Source: Aplysia californica
Lineage: Eukaryota; Mollusca; Gastropoda; Aplysiida; Aplysiidae
Reading direction: 5' to 3'
Assembly (NCBI RefSeq): GCF_000002075.1
Contig: NW_004797871.1
Coordinates: 204,978-268,977, forward strand
Length of the DNA stretch: 64,000 nt
The position numbers and the translations under genes were made by a program. This document shows positions 1 through 13,433 of the stretch, piece after piece. Each line of letters starts with the position of its first letter. The first letter of the stretch is position 1. Under the pieces are notes generated by a model, which was not told the origin of the DNA, ran no database searches, and worked only from the letters and a program-made list of their open reading frames with translations.

Positions 1-45
<45 letters not shown>
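1..45. repeat. (CA)n microsatellite
   Basis: Pure CA dinucleotide run, cut by the window edge. Confidence 0.98.
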
Positions 46-47
<2 letters not shown>

Positions 48-2344
48 GCGCGCACAGACCTTTTTCTGTCGCTTGACATTTGCTCTGGTTTTGTTTGAAA
101 TAGATACCTGGGTGTACAATACACATATATTGTTTTGTTGGTCGCCCGTGTTTTAGAAAATGCGTTCCTTGATGGTGCATTAATAATGTTGGAAAGTACA
201 ATGGCGTTTCGAGTCAATTCACAAGAAAATTATTCAGATCTCAGCTAAGGGGAAATTTGAGATCTTGGCCTTTGGTCGCTTGTTTTTCCTCTTGACAGAT
301 TGCGTGTCAGTGACTCAATAGTCTGTCTCTTGAACTAAAGATTATTCTATGCTGTCAGCTTGTTTTCTATTCAACATTCAAGGGCATAGACACATCGCCA
401 CTTTCTGACCATCAGTAATTTATTTTTAGAGGCACTAGCCATCCTTGTCCACCGTGGCTCGTTCCCTGCTTGGCTTGGTTCTGTAGGAGGTGTATGCTAC
501 ATCAAAGTTTTGACGCAATATTACAAGATAATCTCCGCATTAGAAAACTGGTTGTACCTATGTCGAAATCCCTGGTCATGATTTTGTGGGCGTTCTGTAT
601 TACTGTTATTCTAAATTGTTCCCAGCAAAGTATGTGTGTTGTTGTGCTAACATACTGTACATTGTAATTCAACTATAGTGAATGTTGCTGAAAATGTCTA
701 GTTAAAAAAATATTACGTACATGCTAATGCATCCGTAATTGAAGTTGTCCATATGGTTATCCACCAGTTCCATCTATCGATCCCGTGGTCTATTTGTCAA
801 TCTGTTCCTTCATTGGTTGATTGTTTTTTTTTTTAAGGGGTTGCCGACCGATAGAATGTGTTAGTGTGGGTAGGGGTACCAGAGATTCTCTATTATAGTA
901 CTATACTCGTATATAGATGAGAATCTTTGGGGGTACTGGAAGCAAAAGTTATTTTGGGTATTGAGGAATATGTGGAATAAGCAATACCAGCAAGCTCCCC
1001 GTCGCACGTGTATAAAAACCCCCCAACCCAACCAAACAAACAAACAAAAACACCCCGCTGTAGTCAGTGCGGTAAACTTTTCACCACCTGCACATGCTTA
1101 CTATGTCCCAAAATATCTTAATACAACACTGGAAAGGCATTTACTTATACCACATGAAATTTGATTATTGTAGCAAAGCTAGCCCATTCACAATACCGAA
1201 GCGCAACTTAATCTCTCAAAATGTTGACAGGCTTGCCCGTTCTCTCATCGTACACTCGTTCAATATCCCTACCCTACAGACGCGCTTTGGCATAGATACG
1301 AGCAACAGTTATTTGTGCACATCCTTACGCTCAAGGGGGCGGGTGGGGGGGGGGGGGGCAAATAAACAAAAGGAAGCCGCTCAGTCTGTTTTGTCTCTTG
1401 AATAACATGGGTTTAATTCACATGTCTGTAAAGTTGTCGGGTGCTCTAGCATTTTTGCTTGTTATCTCTCCTGCCCCCCCCCCCCCGGTTTCCATAGGCT
1501 ACGTATCCCCAGCTGTCAGCTTTGAGGTTGAGGTACCCCTAAAATTTTGTCTAACCAATCGGTTAGCGAGGACATAAAAAAGCTGGATCTGTATTTTATT
1601 TCCGGTTTCAAGCTACGAAGGAATGTCGAAGCCGAGAGCAGCTGACAAATTGACCCTTTGATACCCTTCCCCATATTTCCCAGTTTTACCCACGTCTTTG
1701 GCGAGGGATTTCGGCAGCCAATTTAGTTTGAAAGCACGCCTGTGATACTGCTGCTACCTCATGTCAAGTTTCAGCAAACTTTCAACAGTAGTAAGGCGCT
1801 TGAGATAGTCTTTACTTGCAAACTTGTATGTTCAGTTGACCGTGGCCCGTGGCGTGTAGATCTAGATTATATCTAGCAGTCGTTGCTCAAAAGAGGCCTA
1901 GATTATAGATCTAATATAATTTTTTAAGGGCCTTTAACCTTTTAGGCGTACTGGCCCATAGACTGTAGATTGGATAGGGTGTTCCAATATTGCCATAGCC
2001 AGTAAATGACACCACTTTTCCCCCTCCCAAGATTGCAATCATTATACTTATAGGCCTAGATCTAGGATGGGGAGCCATTAGTCATTAGTGCAGCAGAATC
2101 AACTCTACTTCTTTGTCAAACTTGGAACAACAGGCTGTTCATTATAATTATAAAATAGTTCTAGAGTCTAGATCTATCTAGATCTAGAATAATAACGTTA
2201 ATTCCGAAACGTGTGTGTATCTAATTTGTGGACAAATCATGATCTCCCCATCCAAAACGATCTCTTGACACTTTTGTACCAACGGCCACTCCCACTCCCT
2301 GCCCAACTTGAAGTGTTTCTGTTTTTTTATATTATAATGTCACT

Positions 2345-2410
2345 GTCCAAGACATCCACCTGTGTTTAGTAAGCTACTTTTCTCCTCAACAAGAGGTGGC
2401 TGTCTTGGAC
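2345..2410. repeat. Short inverted repeat, 17-bp arms
   Basis: GTCCAAGACATCCACCT (2345-2361) pairs with AGGTGGCTGTCTTGGAC (2394-2410) at 16 of 17 positions around a 32-base loop. The words resemble the ends of the pogo-like elements here, so it may be a shrunken relic. Confidence 0.7.
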
Positions 2411-2438
2411 AATTTTGACTGTAGTTCCAGTTGAAAGC

Positions 2439-2477
2439 ATGGAACAGGAAGAAATGTTGGAACGTATCACTGTATTA
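2439..2477 (+). CDS. Candidate first coding exon of CYB5R
   Basis: An ATG in good Kozak context (A at -3, G at +4) opens MEQEEMLERITVL, followed by GTGTAAGT. Splicing at the first GT (2478) leaves phase 0, as the exon at 8116 requires, and would give a short charged N-terminus before the membrane anchor, as in other family members. The stronger-looking donor GTAAGT two bases later would put the next exon out of frame. The implied first intron is 5.6 kb. Plausible but unproven. Confidence 0.35.
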
Positions 2478-2662
2478 GTGTAAGTTACTATAGACACATG
2501 CGTGCAGCAAGTAAGTAAAAGAATTTACAAGTATCAAGGTTTATAGAAATAAAAGGTTTTAAAAAATCCAGCCCATGTCAATGGGAATCGATGAACGAGA
2601 TTCTGAAATATAGATCTATACTAAGTGCCTATTTTGTCTGGAAGTGCCTATTTGCAACGCCA

Positions 2663-2727
2663 CGTTGCGATTAGCGCCAGTGCTATATAAAACGTCGCGT
2701 TGCGATTAGCGCCAGTGCTAAATAAAA
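2663..2727. repeat. 35-bp direct repeat with TATA-like sequence
   Basis: Two copies, at 2663-2692 and 2698-2727, share CGTTGCGATTAGCGCCAGTG and then read CTATATAAAA or CTAAATAAAA. Confidence 0.8.
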
Positions 2728-3690
2728 CACTGTGTGTTAGCCTAGGCTATATGAAACTTAATCTACCTTTCGCTGTTGGAAGTTCTGATTGCCGAAGTGA
2801 CAGCGCGTCTGTATTTGAAGCCAAACCATTATTTTATATGAGCGTGGGTTTTTATAAAAAAAATTTTTGGTCCTCTTCTCGACTGACCAACAAATTTTTC
2901 CCATAATATAATTTAACTTGTTGTTTTTTAGTTTTTTTATGTAGGCCTACTGGTGAAGCATGCACATTCTGGTTTTGTCCCCGAGAGGAGCTCTGTACAA
3001 AGTTTTTGCTTTTACCAATTTAGTTTAGGCCTGGTTAAAGTTCATTAGTGGCTTTCTTTGGTCTGTGAGTCTAGACTAGAAAGGAAATTTAGTTTTAAAC
3101 ACCTATAAAATTATAATCTAAGTTAGAAATATTTAGACATGTTTCCAGTTTTGTTTGGATGACTTTGTTGACAGGGGCCAGAATAAGCCTCCGCTGTACA
3201 GAGAAACGATTGTCATAGCTTTATCGCAATGAAACATATTGTTTGGATGGAGGATTAGCAAATGACATGAGGACTACTGCTGGGCTTTGTTAACTGGAGC
3301 CTGTGTGTTGTCGGCTGATGTATCGAATTATATGATGATAGGCCAGTATTTTAGATAGGTTATTCAACATTTTTTAGTCATTTGGTTGAGCAAAAAGTTT
3401 GTAAAAAAAAAAATAGATATTTGAAAATGATCTCAGGGGATATGTATGTTATGACAAAACTGGAACTCCACACTCTATTATTTCTGCTGGCTAGTATTAC
3501 ATTTCCTATGGACTTGGTTGTCTCTATCTGCCTCTTCCTCACCCTGGCGTCCCTGGAATATTACATGTTGACTTTCCCATTGCTATTGTCCATTCTTTCA
3601 TCTTCACTTGCTGTGGATAGATTAAGGGTTAAATTAAAAGCCATATATACAATTTTGCTCTGGAATTTGTGCTTTAGCATTGGTCTAGAT

Positions 3691-3966
3691 TTATATTAGG
3701 CTGCTACTTTCACTTGATTTACAAAAGGCTGCATCAGTGGTAAAATCTAATGGCTGAGCTGCTTCATCAAACAAGTGACTTTCACAATTGCTATGTGCTA
3801 TGATCTCAACTTCTTTGAGCATAACCTGCATCTGGTCCTTTTGTGGATCAATGGCTTTAGTGAGCATTGGTTTTTCTCCATGGTGGTTTGCATGCTGAAA
3901 TTCTGAGTATGGAAAAGTCTGATATCTTTTTAAAAGTGACCCCCCAGTAACTTGTCCGTAGATCAA
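3691..3966 (-). other. Open reading frame of 91 codons, possible coding remnant
   Basis: The frame is not low-complexity and not very hydrophobic; it includes FQHANHHGEKPMLTKAID and CESHLFDEAAQPLDFTTD. I do not recognise the protein. It may be a relic of a mobile element or host gene, or chance. Confidence 0.15.
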
Positions 3967-5085
3967 AATGTGTTAAGTCTACTTATTTGCCGACTCTAAT
4001 AAAGAATTATTCTGAAACGGTTTTAGAATATTCTTTAATGAAAAATTTGAATGTGATACCCAGCGCATTGTGATTGTGAGGGTATGTCGAGGTGATGGGA
4101 ACAAGTGTGGGTCTGCCTACGCCACAGTGGTGGGCGGTGTCTTGAAGGAGTATGTACTAAGCTGGTATTGATTTGTTGTGCTTGGGTACAAAAAAGGTGA
4201 ACTGAAGTATTCATGTCTTCATTGGTTTACAGAAATGTATACACAGCACAGTAATCACTGCCTAAAAACCTGGTCATAGGGGAGCTGAAAAAGTGGGTTC
4301 TTAGGCTGATTTTAAGGGGCACTGCTCAGCTTCTACCCATTGACTTTCCTAGTTTGTTCTGTGATTAAATAATGATGCATACATGATAGTGATACTGACA
4401 CCATAGGGAAGGTAAGTTTGTTTTTAATATAAAAAAATTAAGTATGTGGGTGTGTGCTTGTCCAAGTGGTGTGTGTTGATTTGGGTGTAAGTGAGAACAA
4501 GAGGCTTCAGATTGAATTTTTACAACTTGACAAAGGGACATTAGGGACAGACAAAGATGTTATAGTCCCAAGACGGTCTACATGTCTATAGAACCTTATC
4601 TGCAGTAGGCAGTATGCATGCTTTAACCACTAGATCTACTGGTTAAGATTTCTTTTCTGACTCAAGCAATGCTAAGGTGGTAGCGACGTCTGAGTTGTAA
4701 ATGAAGTTGGAAAAAAGGATACAAGGATATATGGTAAAGGAAGTATTACAAATATGGTGGTTTAGGTGTTGTATTAAGCTGTTGAGCCCCTCTATTGTGA
4801 TTTGGCACACCGTTAATGTGGTTTGTACTATGCTTGGCTTTGGTGCAGATGAGTCTGGTTTTTGAACTTCCGTTGTTTGGGGAGTTTCCAGGGTTTTTCA
4901 CCTACTTGACTCTGTCCAATCAGATTAAAATATGGACTTTGAATTCAGTTGTCTCACCTTTTAGATAACTTTACAGTGGTACTGGGTGTTGAACTTGTAC
5001 CATTACCGGCTATCAACTACTGTACTATGACTGATATAGTTTGATTGACTCAATTTGTCTGTGTTGGACAGAAGTATCAGTGATG

Positions 5086-5226
5086 TTGGTGCCAGAGAGG
5101 TTGTTTCTGGGTTCATTTTCTCAGTACATACCAAATTAATTGTATTCATATTTCATTTGGTGCCAGAGAGGTTGTTTCTGGGTTCATTTTCTCAGTACAT
5201 ACCAAATTAATTGTATTCATATTTCA
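5086..5226. repeat. Perfect 71-bp tandem duplication
   Basis: Copy 1 begins at 5086 and copy 2 at 5157. I see no difference between them, so the event is very recent or an assembly effect. Confidence 0.9.
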
Positions 5227-6600
5227 TCCCCCTCACCAGGCAAGCTGATGTGCTAATATTTCATATTTATGAAATGCGACCAGAGTTAAGATAATTTTTC
5301 TGTTCTAGAATGACATCTGAATTTCAATACCACTTAACAAATGTCGCAGAGGATTGTTTCATTCTGGTGTTTTTGTTGCTTGCTTTATTTCTTGCAGCTG
5401 TTCTCCGATGTTATCACAATCACATTACATGGTAGGAAAGTATGATATAATGTGTTGGTTGGTTTTACTTTTGAACAGAGACCCCACTCTGTTCACGACC
5501 AATGTAAGAGAGGTGCAGTGGTTATCGGTTATATGCTCTTCACCTTGCACACATAAGACATGACTTCAATTTCATTGTGAGGGGAAGATATATTTTAGTT
5601 ACTAGTGTCTAAACAGCCAGCCTCCTAAATGATATAAGTTTTGTTGATGAGCATATAAAAGGTTAACTTTATTTTGTTCATATATGGTTTATCAAGAATT
5701 CAGTTAGGACATGCTTCAACATTTCTCATGCTACTTATTCTGTTTTAGTTCCTGTGAAACTCAATCCTCACCAGTGTTAGTCTGCAGTATAGTATTGATC
5801 AATTCTACCGGAATGTAAATGTGCAAAAGTCCTTACTCACTCACATGTAGAGGCCAACAGCTGTTGCTGCGGCTTTCTGACTGTTGTAAGGGGTAGCAGT
5901 AATAGATAGCTTAGCCTATAATTGGGAGCTATTACAAACTGGTATATATATTATATACAGGCAAGTGGTTTTGTTGTTTACCCATTCTTTTACCTGTTGA
6001 GAGAGAAAGACTTTCTTAAGTTTTCTTTGCATTATTGAGTTTTATTTCACATTTGAAACTCAACTGGTGAAGCAGGTGGCTTTTTATTGATCTCTGAAGT
6101 TGATTAGTTTTCTGCTGATTTTGTTAAATTCAAGGGGTTTCCAGTTTTGTTTCAGTTTTCTATTCAAGGAAAAAGGAAGACGTATCAATTGGGCTCACAT
6201 ATATTTACCTATGTGCAGTGTTTTCACTTTCCTGTGAAGTATCACCTTTTTGTACAGTGGTGTAGAGTAGGTGCATGCTTCATCCGAATATGTTATAACT
6301 TTAAAAAAAGAATCGTGCACTTCAATGGCATCTTTTTTCATGTTTTTTTAACCGGTCTTCAGTTTAGGCTACTGGTTTTCCACATTGGATCTGCTACGAC
6401 GTAGTGTTTCGATATCCATGTTCTCTTCACTTGTTATATATTCGCCATAAAAGTCTACGTGTTGTAAATGATCTAACCCGTTCCGTTCTTGATTGTGTTT
6501 TTGTTGTCCTTGTCTGTGTGGAGCAAATGGTATCTGCTATCTTGTTTAGTGTCCTTCAGTGTTCATTCTCTACTGTTCAAATGCTTTTTGTAGTAATTGT

Positions 6601-6994
6601 CTCCCCCCGGGGCAGTGCCACTGACTGTAGTGACTTTAGGCCATTCCCAAAGGGGGGACATTTCTCGTTCAAACACAGTAGAATTGTAAATGGGCTGACT
6701 CATGTCATGCTCATAACTGTGCCTGATCTACAACAGGGAACTGCTGCTTTTTCTTTCCTTATCCTTACTATTGTCATTTTCCTCTACTTCTTTTGTATGT
6801 TTGTCACACTCTTATGATCTGCTATTTTCGGGGTGCTTTGATAGTCGAAACAGACCTTGTGCTGTTGAAGCTAGAGAGGTGAGCAGAGTAAGTCTGATTC
6901 CCTGTAAAGACTTCTCTGTTGACACCCTCCCCTTGGCGCTCATATGACCTTATGCAGTTGCAGGCGCCGTAAACCCTCTACTATAATAAAAAAA
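6601..6994 (+). mobile_element. SINE family B, full copy with target-site duplication
   Basis: 394 bp ending in an A-rich tail (ATAATAAAAAAA), flanked by the 11-bp duplication GTAGTAATTGT (6590-6600 and 6995-7005). Its last 60 bp (TCATATGACCTTATGCAGTT, then GCGCCGTAAA) are the tail shared with families A and D. Confidence 0.85.
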
Positions 6995-7024
6995 GTAGTA
7001 ATTGTCCCTTTTGTCTTTGTGTCA

Positions 7025-7325
7025 TGTCTGCCTGCCTGCCTGTCTATCTGTCTGCCTGCCTGCCTGCCTGCCTGTCTATCTGTCTGTCTGCCTGCCTGCC
7101 TGCCTGTCTGTCTGTCTGCCCATCCACCGTCTGGCCTGTCTGTCTGTCTGTCTGTCTACCACCTCTCTGTTCTCCCCCTCCCCTCTCCCCTCTCCCCCTC
7201 CCCTCTCCCCCTCTCCTCTCCCCCTCTCCTATCCCCCTCCCCCCATCTCCCCCTCTCCATTGTCCCCTTTCCCCTGTCCCCTTTCCCCCTCCCTCTCCCT
7301 CTCTCTCTGTCTTTCCTCTGTCAGT
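7025..7325. repeat. TGCC/TGTC tetranucleotide and CCCCTCTC tract
   Basis: About 130 bp of mixed TGCC, TGTC and TATC units, followed by pyrimidine-only CCCCTCTC sequence. Confidence 0.95.
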
Positions 7326-7872
7326 CTCTCTTTCTTTAAGTGTATAAGTTTGATTTCAATTTATTTTGCTTACCCTGTATCAGACATTTTCACTACATTT
7401 TACTTTGGAAACTGTAGAAATATATATATATATATTGTTTCAAATGTTTATTATCACAAATGAAAATGACAGGACACAGGACCTGGCAAGGGGATATTGA
7501 ACTTCTGTAACTGAACACAATAAAATTGCTATAATAAAGATGGTTTCTGTTTTAACTTTTTAAAACTTTATTCTCACTGTATTTGGTTTTGAGTTTAATT
7601 TTATCCTTCTCAGTTTACCCTTACAAGAGATCATTTTACTTTTCTAATGTTACATTAATACTGTCACTCTTTTTCTAGTTATATTAGAGAATGATTAGTA
7701 TAGTAACATGTTCTAACATATCCTTCAGTCTTTTAAAGTCAACTTCAGTTTTGAGACTTGCAAGATGCAAGAGAATTTTAGTTTGCTTTTGACCAATTTC
7801 ATGTCTTTTTTTATGCATGGGTCATGACTCATTATCACAACAACCAGCTGAGAATCGAGGGACACTTTTGCT

Positions 7873-7907
<35 letters not shown>

Positions 7908-7935
7908 AGGGAGAGAGAGAGAGAGAGAGGGAGGG
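7873..7935. repeat. (GA)n microsatellite
   Basis: GA dinucleotides with GGGA interruptions. Confidence 0.95.
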
Positions 7936-8115
7936 TCCATATTAATCTACCGATCTAAATTGTATTGATGGGGTCATAAAACACTTACATAAAAAAACCC
8001 CGCTTCCCACAAGGGGAAGATAGTTTCCAACAACCAGGACCTTTCTCCAGGCACACAGACAAATGATACTGTAGGCTTTCCCTGTACTTACTTTGATCCA
8101 TCGTGTCTCCCGCAG

Positions 8116-8271
8116 ACTGTGCCCGTCCTGATCGGGGTGGGCGTGGTGGCTGTGACCGCCATCCTGGCCAAGATCTTTCTGCCGGGGCTGTTCGGGGGAA
8201 AGAAGAAGAGCTCCCCCGTCACCCTCAAGGACTCCACACTCAAGTACCCCCTGAAGCTCATTGATAGAGAG
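8116..8271 (+). CDS. CYB5R: CYB5R exon: membrane anchor and start of FAD domain
   Basis: Acceptor CCCGCAG and donor GTGAGT, phase 0 at both ends. It encodes [13 protein letters not shown] and further hydrophobic residues, then GGKKKSS and [10 protein letters not shown], the usual start of the reductase domain. The intron after it (8272-9925) shows only a 17-bp G run and an AAGTA-type repeat near 9806-9826. Confidence 0.93.
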
Positions 8272-11200
8272 GTGAGTTTCTTTTTTTAAAGGTCACCTAT
8301 AGAGAAGTGAGTCTCTGTGCTAGCTTATATTTAGAGTGAGTCTCTTTATTTGTCGATCGATTTGGGGGGGGGGGGGGGGGCAAAATCATCGATTGAAAGA
8401 TGAGTTGTTTTTTTTAAATCACTGAGAGAGGTGAGTTTTCTCTTTATTGACATCAGTGAAATCATTGACAGAGGGGTGAGTCTTATTTACTAGCTCATGT
8501 CTAGCCAGCACACATGCTTTTGTGCTATCAGCCTCATTATCAGGCCTGCCTACTGCTCTGAATTTCTCAGAAATGTTCTGGATTCGGCAATTTGGGAATT
8601 TGAGAGCCTTGAGTTATTACATATTAATCACTGCACCAAAACTGGTCTCTCTTGATGTAGTTTTGTTTATGGTTAGGTATTTGCTGTTATGACGTTGGGT
8701 GTCCTTGATTTCGTTCCACTCTTTCACACTGGTATTGGGTATAGGCCGCCGAGAAGGACTCTCCACCATGTTACCTCAGAATTAAAAAGTTCTGTCTGAC
8801 ATTTTTGGCAATTTTGAGTAACTAAGACCACAAGGTCAGAAACAAATGTTCTATCTGCTCTATCAATATCTTAAGATTATTCTGTGGTGTTATCAAGATA
8901 TTAAAAGAATCGCATTTGGAAAAGCTTTTCATAGTGGAAAACTCAAAATCTTTGCCGTCAAATTTCTCCAAACTAGGTACTGAGCAGATAGAATTGTGTA
9001 ATTCTGAGGTAGCAACCTGTTGCCGACCTCTGTTTGGGCAATCTTCTCCGATCTTGTCCCTGGTTGGGTTTTGAAAAAGTTGGCAAGTCTACAGTGTTAT
9101 TATAGTTATTATATCAAGGGCCGTCATGATTCCTCCAACAGTGCCTTACTGTCCTTGTGTGCAGTGAGTGGAACCTGGACGTTTGAAATTTTAATTTACA
9201 TTTGCTAATCATTCAATGAGTTTCAGTGCTTGAGCCTACTGCTGTGAAGTAGTATGATACACATGTGGAAAAAAAAAATTAAATGGAATTGAATGCTGTC
9301 CTGGTTTCCTCTTTAAAATGAATGAAGACAGGAAGACTTCAATAAAATAGTTGCATTCTCAGAAAAAAAAAAGAACCAGACTCTAAGTAGGAAAGGTTGC
9401 AGCCCCCTCTCCCCCCGCCAAAAATCCCAAACCCACAGCGAACACAGAATACAGCAAAGAATATTCTAATCATAATAATTTAAAAAAAAGAAAATCAGGT
9501 GTTTTTAGAAACAGGAAACAAGCTGTGAAAAGACGGTCCACCTCTTGGTAAAAAACCCACAAAACCAACGACAAACAGTATGACAATAAACACTCCCCCC
9601 CTACACACAAATACATGCACACATACACAAACACATGCAACACATATCATACACACATGTCTGTCTTGTATATATGGCACCTGCCTCCCCAGACATCGGA
9701 AACACTCTATACAGCGACAAAGCACAGCTGATTAAAACCTGTCAATTCTTTGCCATATCGACAGACCGAAGGGCTAGAACTCAAATGGCCGCTGGATCGG
9801 AAAAGTAAAGTAAAGTAAAGTAAGTCTTGTATATGGAAGAAAAAAAGAAACTATGTACCAAAGGTGCAGAAGACACTGTTGAGTGGAGCCAGTTATATGG
9901 CAGATGACACGAATGTTTTCCACAGGTGCTGAGCCCAGACACCCGTCGCTTCCGCTTTGCTCTCCCCTCCTCGGATCACATCCTGGGACTTCCTGTTGGT
10001 GCGTGGCCTCATATGTTTTATTTCTTCCTCATCACCATTGCTTCATATTGATATATTGTTGATGTTAATATTATTTTTGCTGTTGTTATTGTTGTTATCT
10101 TTACTGGTGTTATTATTATTATCATTATCATTCTTATTTTTGTTGTTGTATGTATTACCCTTACTTTTGTCTTTACCATTGTTATTATTACCGTTTAAAT
10201 TATTTATTGTTTTGACCATTTTTATCAGTATTGTTTGTGTGTGTGGGTATTTTGAAGAGATGCATTTTATTGCATTTTTGGGTACAAGAATCCTGTCTGA
10301 GCAACTTGCTTTTTACATTTTAAAGATAGCTTCAGTACTTTGTGAAATCTGGTTAATTTTGTCTGGTAGGTTGGGGAAAATAGTTTAGACAAAAATGGTT
10401 TTAAAGTTTCCCTTAGATCTGAATCGAGTTCTACTCCAAATGAATATTGATCGAATGGCCAGGCACTTTGTTTGTCTTCAAAACCCTTGACCCTTGACAA
10501 CACTTATACAACCCTAAGGGCAACTTTAAAAAAGCAGTTTAAGACAACTGAACAGTTTCAAAGTGTTGTTAAAACATTTTAAAAGCAAATTCATAGTCAA
10601 ATAGGACTAGAATCTAGAAATTTTGCAAAATGACTTCGCTTTGCTCTCAAAGTATGGGATGGAATGTGTATGCGTGAAGTCTCCCTTTCTTTACTTTGTC
10701 AATGTATTTGTAGGCACTGCACACCCCGAGAAAGCACATAAAAGCTGACCTAAACTTTGATATGCGATGTGAAGTGGTTGATTTTTATGAATGAGTCATA
10801 GAAATCGTCGTAAATGACATTGCTAGAAATTTCAAAGAGTGGTTTTGTGGCTTTGCTTTGCTCATTAAGAGAAACTGGGTACACTTGCGCAAAACCTGCC
10901 GTCCTTTACTGTTTTGCTACACTAATTGGTGAATCCTTTATCCAGGACCAGTGTCTGTGGTGAAGGAGTTAAGCATTTTGCTGTCGTACACTGGGGACCG
11001 AAGTTTGTTTCCTGACTGAGTGGAGTAGAATTCTTATTGAGTATTTTGGTCTTTCTGCTGGGATGTTGTATCCTTCTCAGCTGGGGTGGGCACTGACAGG
11101 CTGGGTCGGAAGCCCGTCTCCTAAATGTTATAAATTATATGTGATGTGGATGTGGCCGTGAAAGCACCTACATTGTGGGTGGTTGGCGGGTGCTCTGGTG

Positions 11201-12990
11201 TGGTTTGTTTATTCTTTCCTATCAAATGTCTATAGTCTTTATCTCCCCTCCTTCTTTTTTGTGTTTGGTACTCTTTTGTAATACCTCTAATCTTCGGTAC
11301 TTATATGACCTGATTGTGTTGCGAGTGCCGTAAAACTCTCACTAAAACGAAAAAAACCCCCCTGTATTAAAACAATTTTCCTTTCTCCAGGCCAGCACAT
11401 TTACTTGACAGCTCGCATTGACGGTCAACTGGTTATCCGACCATACACACCTGTGTCCAGCGATGATGACAAAGGCTACATGGACTTGGTCATCAAAGTA
11501 GGTCAACCTGGCTGTTAATGGAAGTCTGTGACTTTGTGCTGTTTGCTTAGTTATTGTCTGTGCTTTGATACCAGTGCTGTCGACATCCAAATGGTTTTCT
11601 TTTTTTTTTGGTTGTTTTTTTTGTTATTGAACATTTCTTCAGAGAGAGATGTCAAAATTCTGTCTTGCCATGTAAGCTATTTTGATAGAGATTTGACTCA
11701 CTGACTATTAGCCCCTTTCACCAGTCACTAGCGCTGAATACTGGCGTTTTTGGGGTATTCCAAAACAACACGGCAACTCTCGCAATTACCCTATTGTAAT
11801 TATTTTTTGGCACAATAAAGTTACAGTTAAGCTTAATCTAATACAAAAAATTAAAGTTGTCGAAGTCTAATACTAATTTTTTATGATAAAAAAAAATTGT
11901 CATGAATTTGGTTTTCTGAAAAATTTCCACAGATGTGACAGATAGAATGAAGTTCACAACAACACCAAAAATAAAATTTCAAAGTGTTCTGTTTTGATTT
12001 GTATGCATGTATGAGTGTTTGGTGAAAATGTAAAAGCTGGGCTGTGCGTTGATTCAGATCCATACAATGAATTACATGAGACAGATGTAGGGCACGGAGT
12101 TGTGATTTTGTTGTGCGAACTACAACACCAGTACTAGTGCTAGATCTAGCCCTAAAACTACGACTCGGGCCGTGTTCAGGTACATATCCAGGGTCCTGAC
12201 TATCAGACATTTCATATTCTGAGTCGCTAGAACAAGTAAAACGAACAGAAGTATCGAAAACAGCGAAATTATGTGATTCTTGTTCATGCGACTTCTTCAA
12301 CCGTTACTTTGACACGACTGTTAAATTACAATAGATTTTTCTCACTCTCTCTCTAAGTTACTTTAAAAGAGGCACAAAAAACACTTTTACTAGGTAGATT
12401 CTATGCTGTTTTTAAAGAGGTGAAAAAAAAAATCAGCTCTTACTAAGTCAGCCATTTTAAAAGAGATGTGAAAAAAATAAGCTATTTTGAAAAAACCCAG
12501 CAAACTTATGCTTACAGAGTGAGCCATTTTGAAAGAGATGTGGAAAACATTCGCTTCTTCTTTATTGACTTCAATAAGGTCTACTTCAAAAATGTCCACC
12601 CCAACTTCCCGGACGGAGGAAAAATGTCCCAATATCTGGAAGCCATGGCCATCGGAGATTATATTGACGTCCGTGGACCCAATGGCTTGCTGCAATACAC
12701 TGGAAGAGGTTTGTTTAGTTTCTCTGAGCTTGTGTTCCGTATTCTTGCTTTTTTATGAACTTGTTGCTTACTAAGCCTACCAAAGACTGTGGTTGGTTGG
12801 CGGGTGCTCTGGTGTGGTTTGCTCCTTCTTTCCTATCAAACATCTATCGTCTATATCTCTACTCCTTTTTTATGTTTGTTACTCTTTTGTAACACCTCTA
12901 ATCTTCGGCATTTATATGAACTTATTGTGTTGCAAGTGCCGTAAAACTCTTATTAAAACTAAAACTATCAAAGACCATTTCTCCCCCCCC

Positions 12991-13088
<98 letters not shown>

Positions 13089-13204
13089 TCTCTCTCTCTC
13101 TCTGCTCTCTCTCTCTCTCTCTCCTCCTCCCTTTCAACCCCCACATAAATCTGTCTGTTATTTCTCTCTCTTCCTCTCTCTCTCTCCCCCCTCCCTCCCC
13201 CCCT

Positions 13205-13237
<33 letters not shown>

Positions 13238-13266
13238 CCCCTCCCTCCCTCCCTCTCTCTCTCTCT

Positions 13267-13339
<73 letters not shown>

Positions 13340-13362
13340 CCTCCCTCCCTCCCTCCCTCCCT

Positions 13363-13433
<71 letters not shown>

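Larger units (their letters stand above)
1..8115. other. Upstream or first-intron sequence of CYB5R; no confident gene
   Basis: Holds a CA run (1-45), a short inverted repeat (2345-2410), a 35-bp direct repeat with TATA-like sequence (2663-2727), a perfect 71-bp tandem duplication (5086-5226), SINE B (6601-6994), a TGCC/TGTC/CCCCTCTC tract (7025-7325) and a GA run (7873-7935). Short AGATCTAGATCT-type repeats occur around 1860-1920 and 2170-2190. The CYB5R promoter and first exon probably lie here. Confidence 0.5.

Noticed and set aside
3382-3699. 105-codon hydrophobic frame that looks like a membrane protein.
   Set aside because: T-rich DNA gives Leu/Phe/Ile frames by chance; no family resemblance or splice context.
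6404-6817. 137-codon open frame on the + strand.
   Set aside because: Overlaps SINE B; no coding signature.
7002-7463. Overlapping Cys/Leu/Pro/Ser-rich frames.
   Set aside because: All are translations of the TGCC/TGTC/CCCCTCTC tract.
2430-8115. Splicing the candidate first exon at the stronger donor GTAAGT (2480).
   Set aside because: It would put the membrane-anchor exon out of frame and reach a stop within a few codons.
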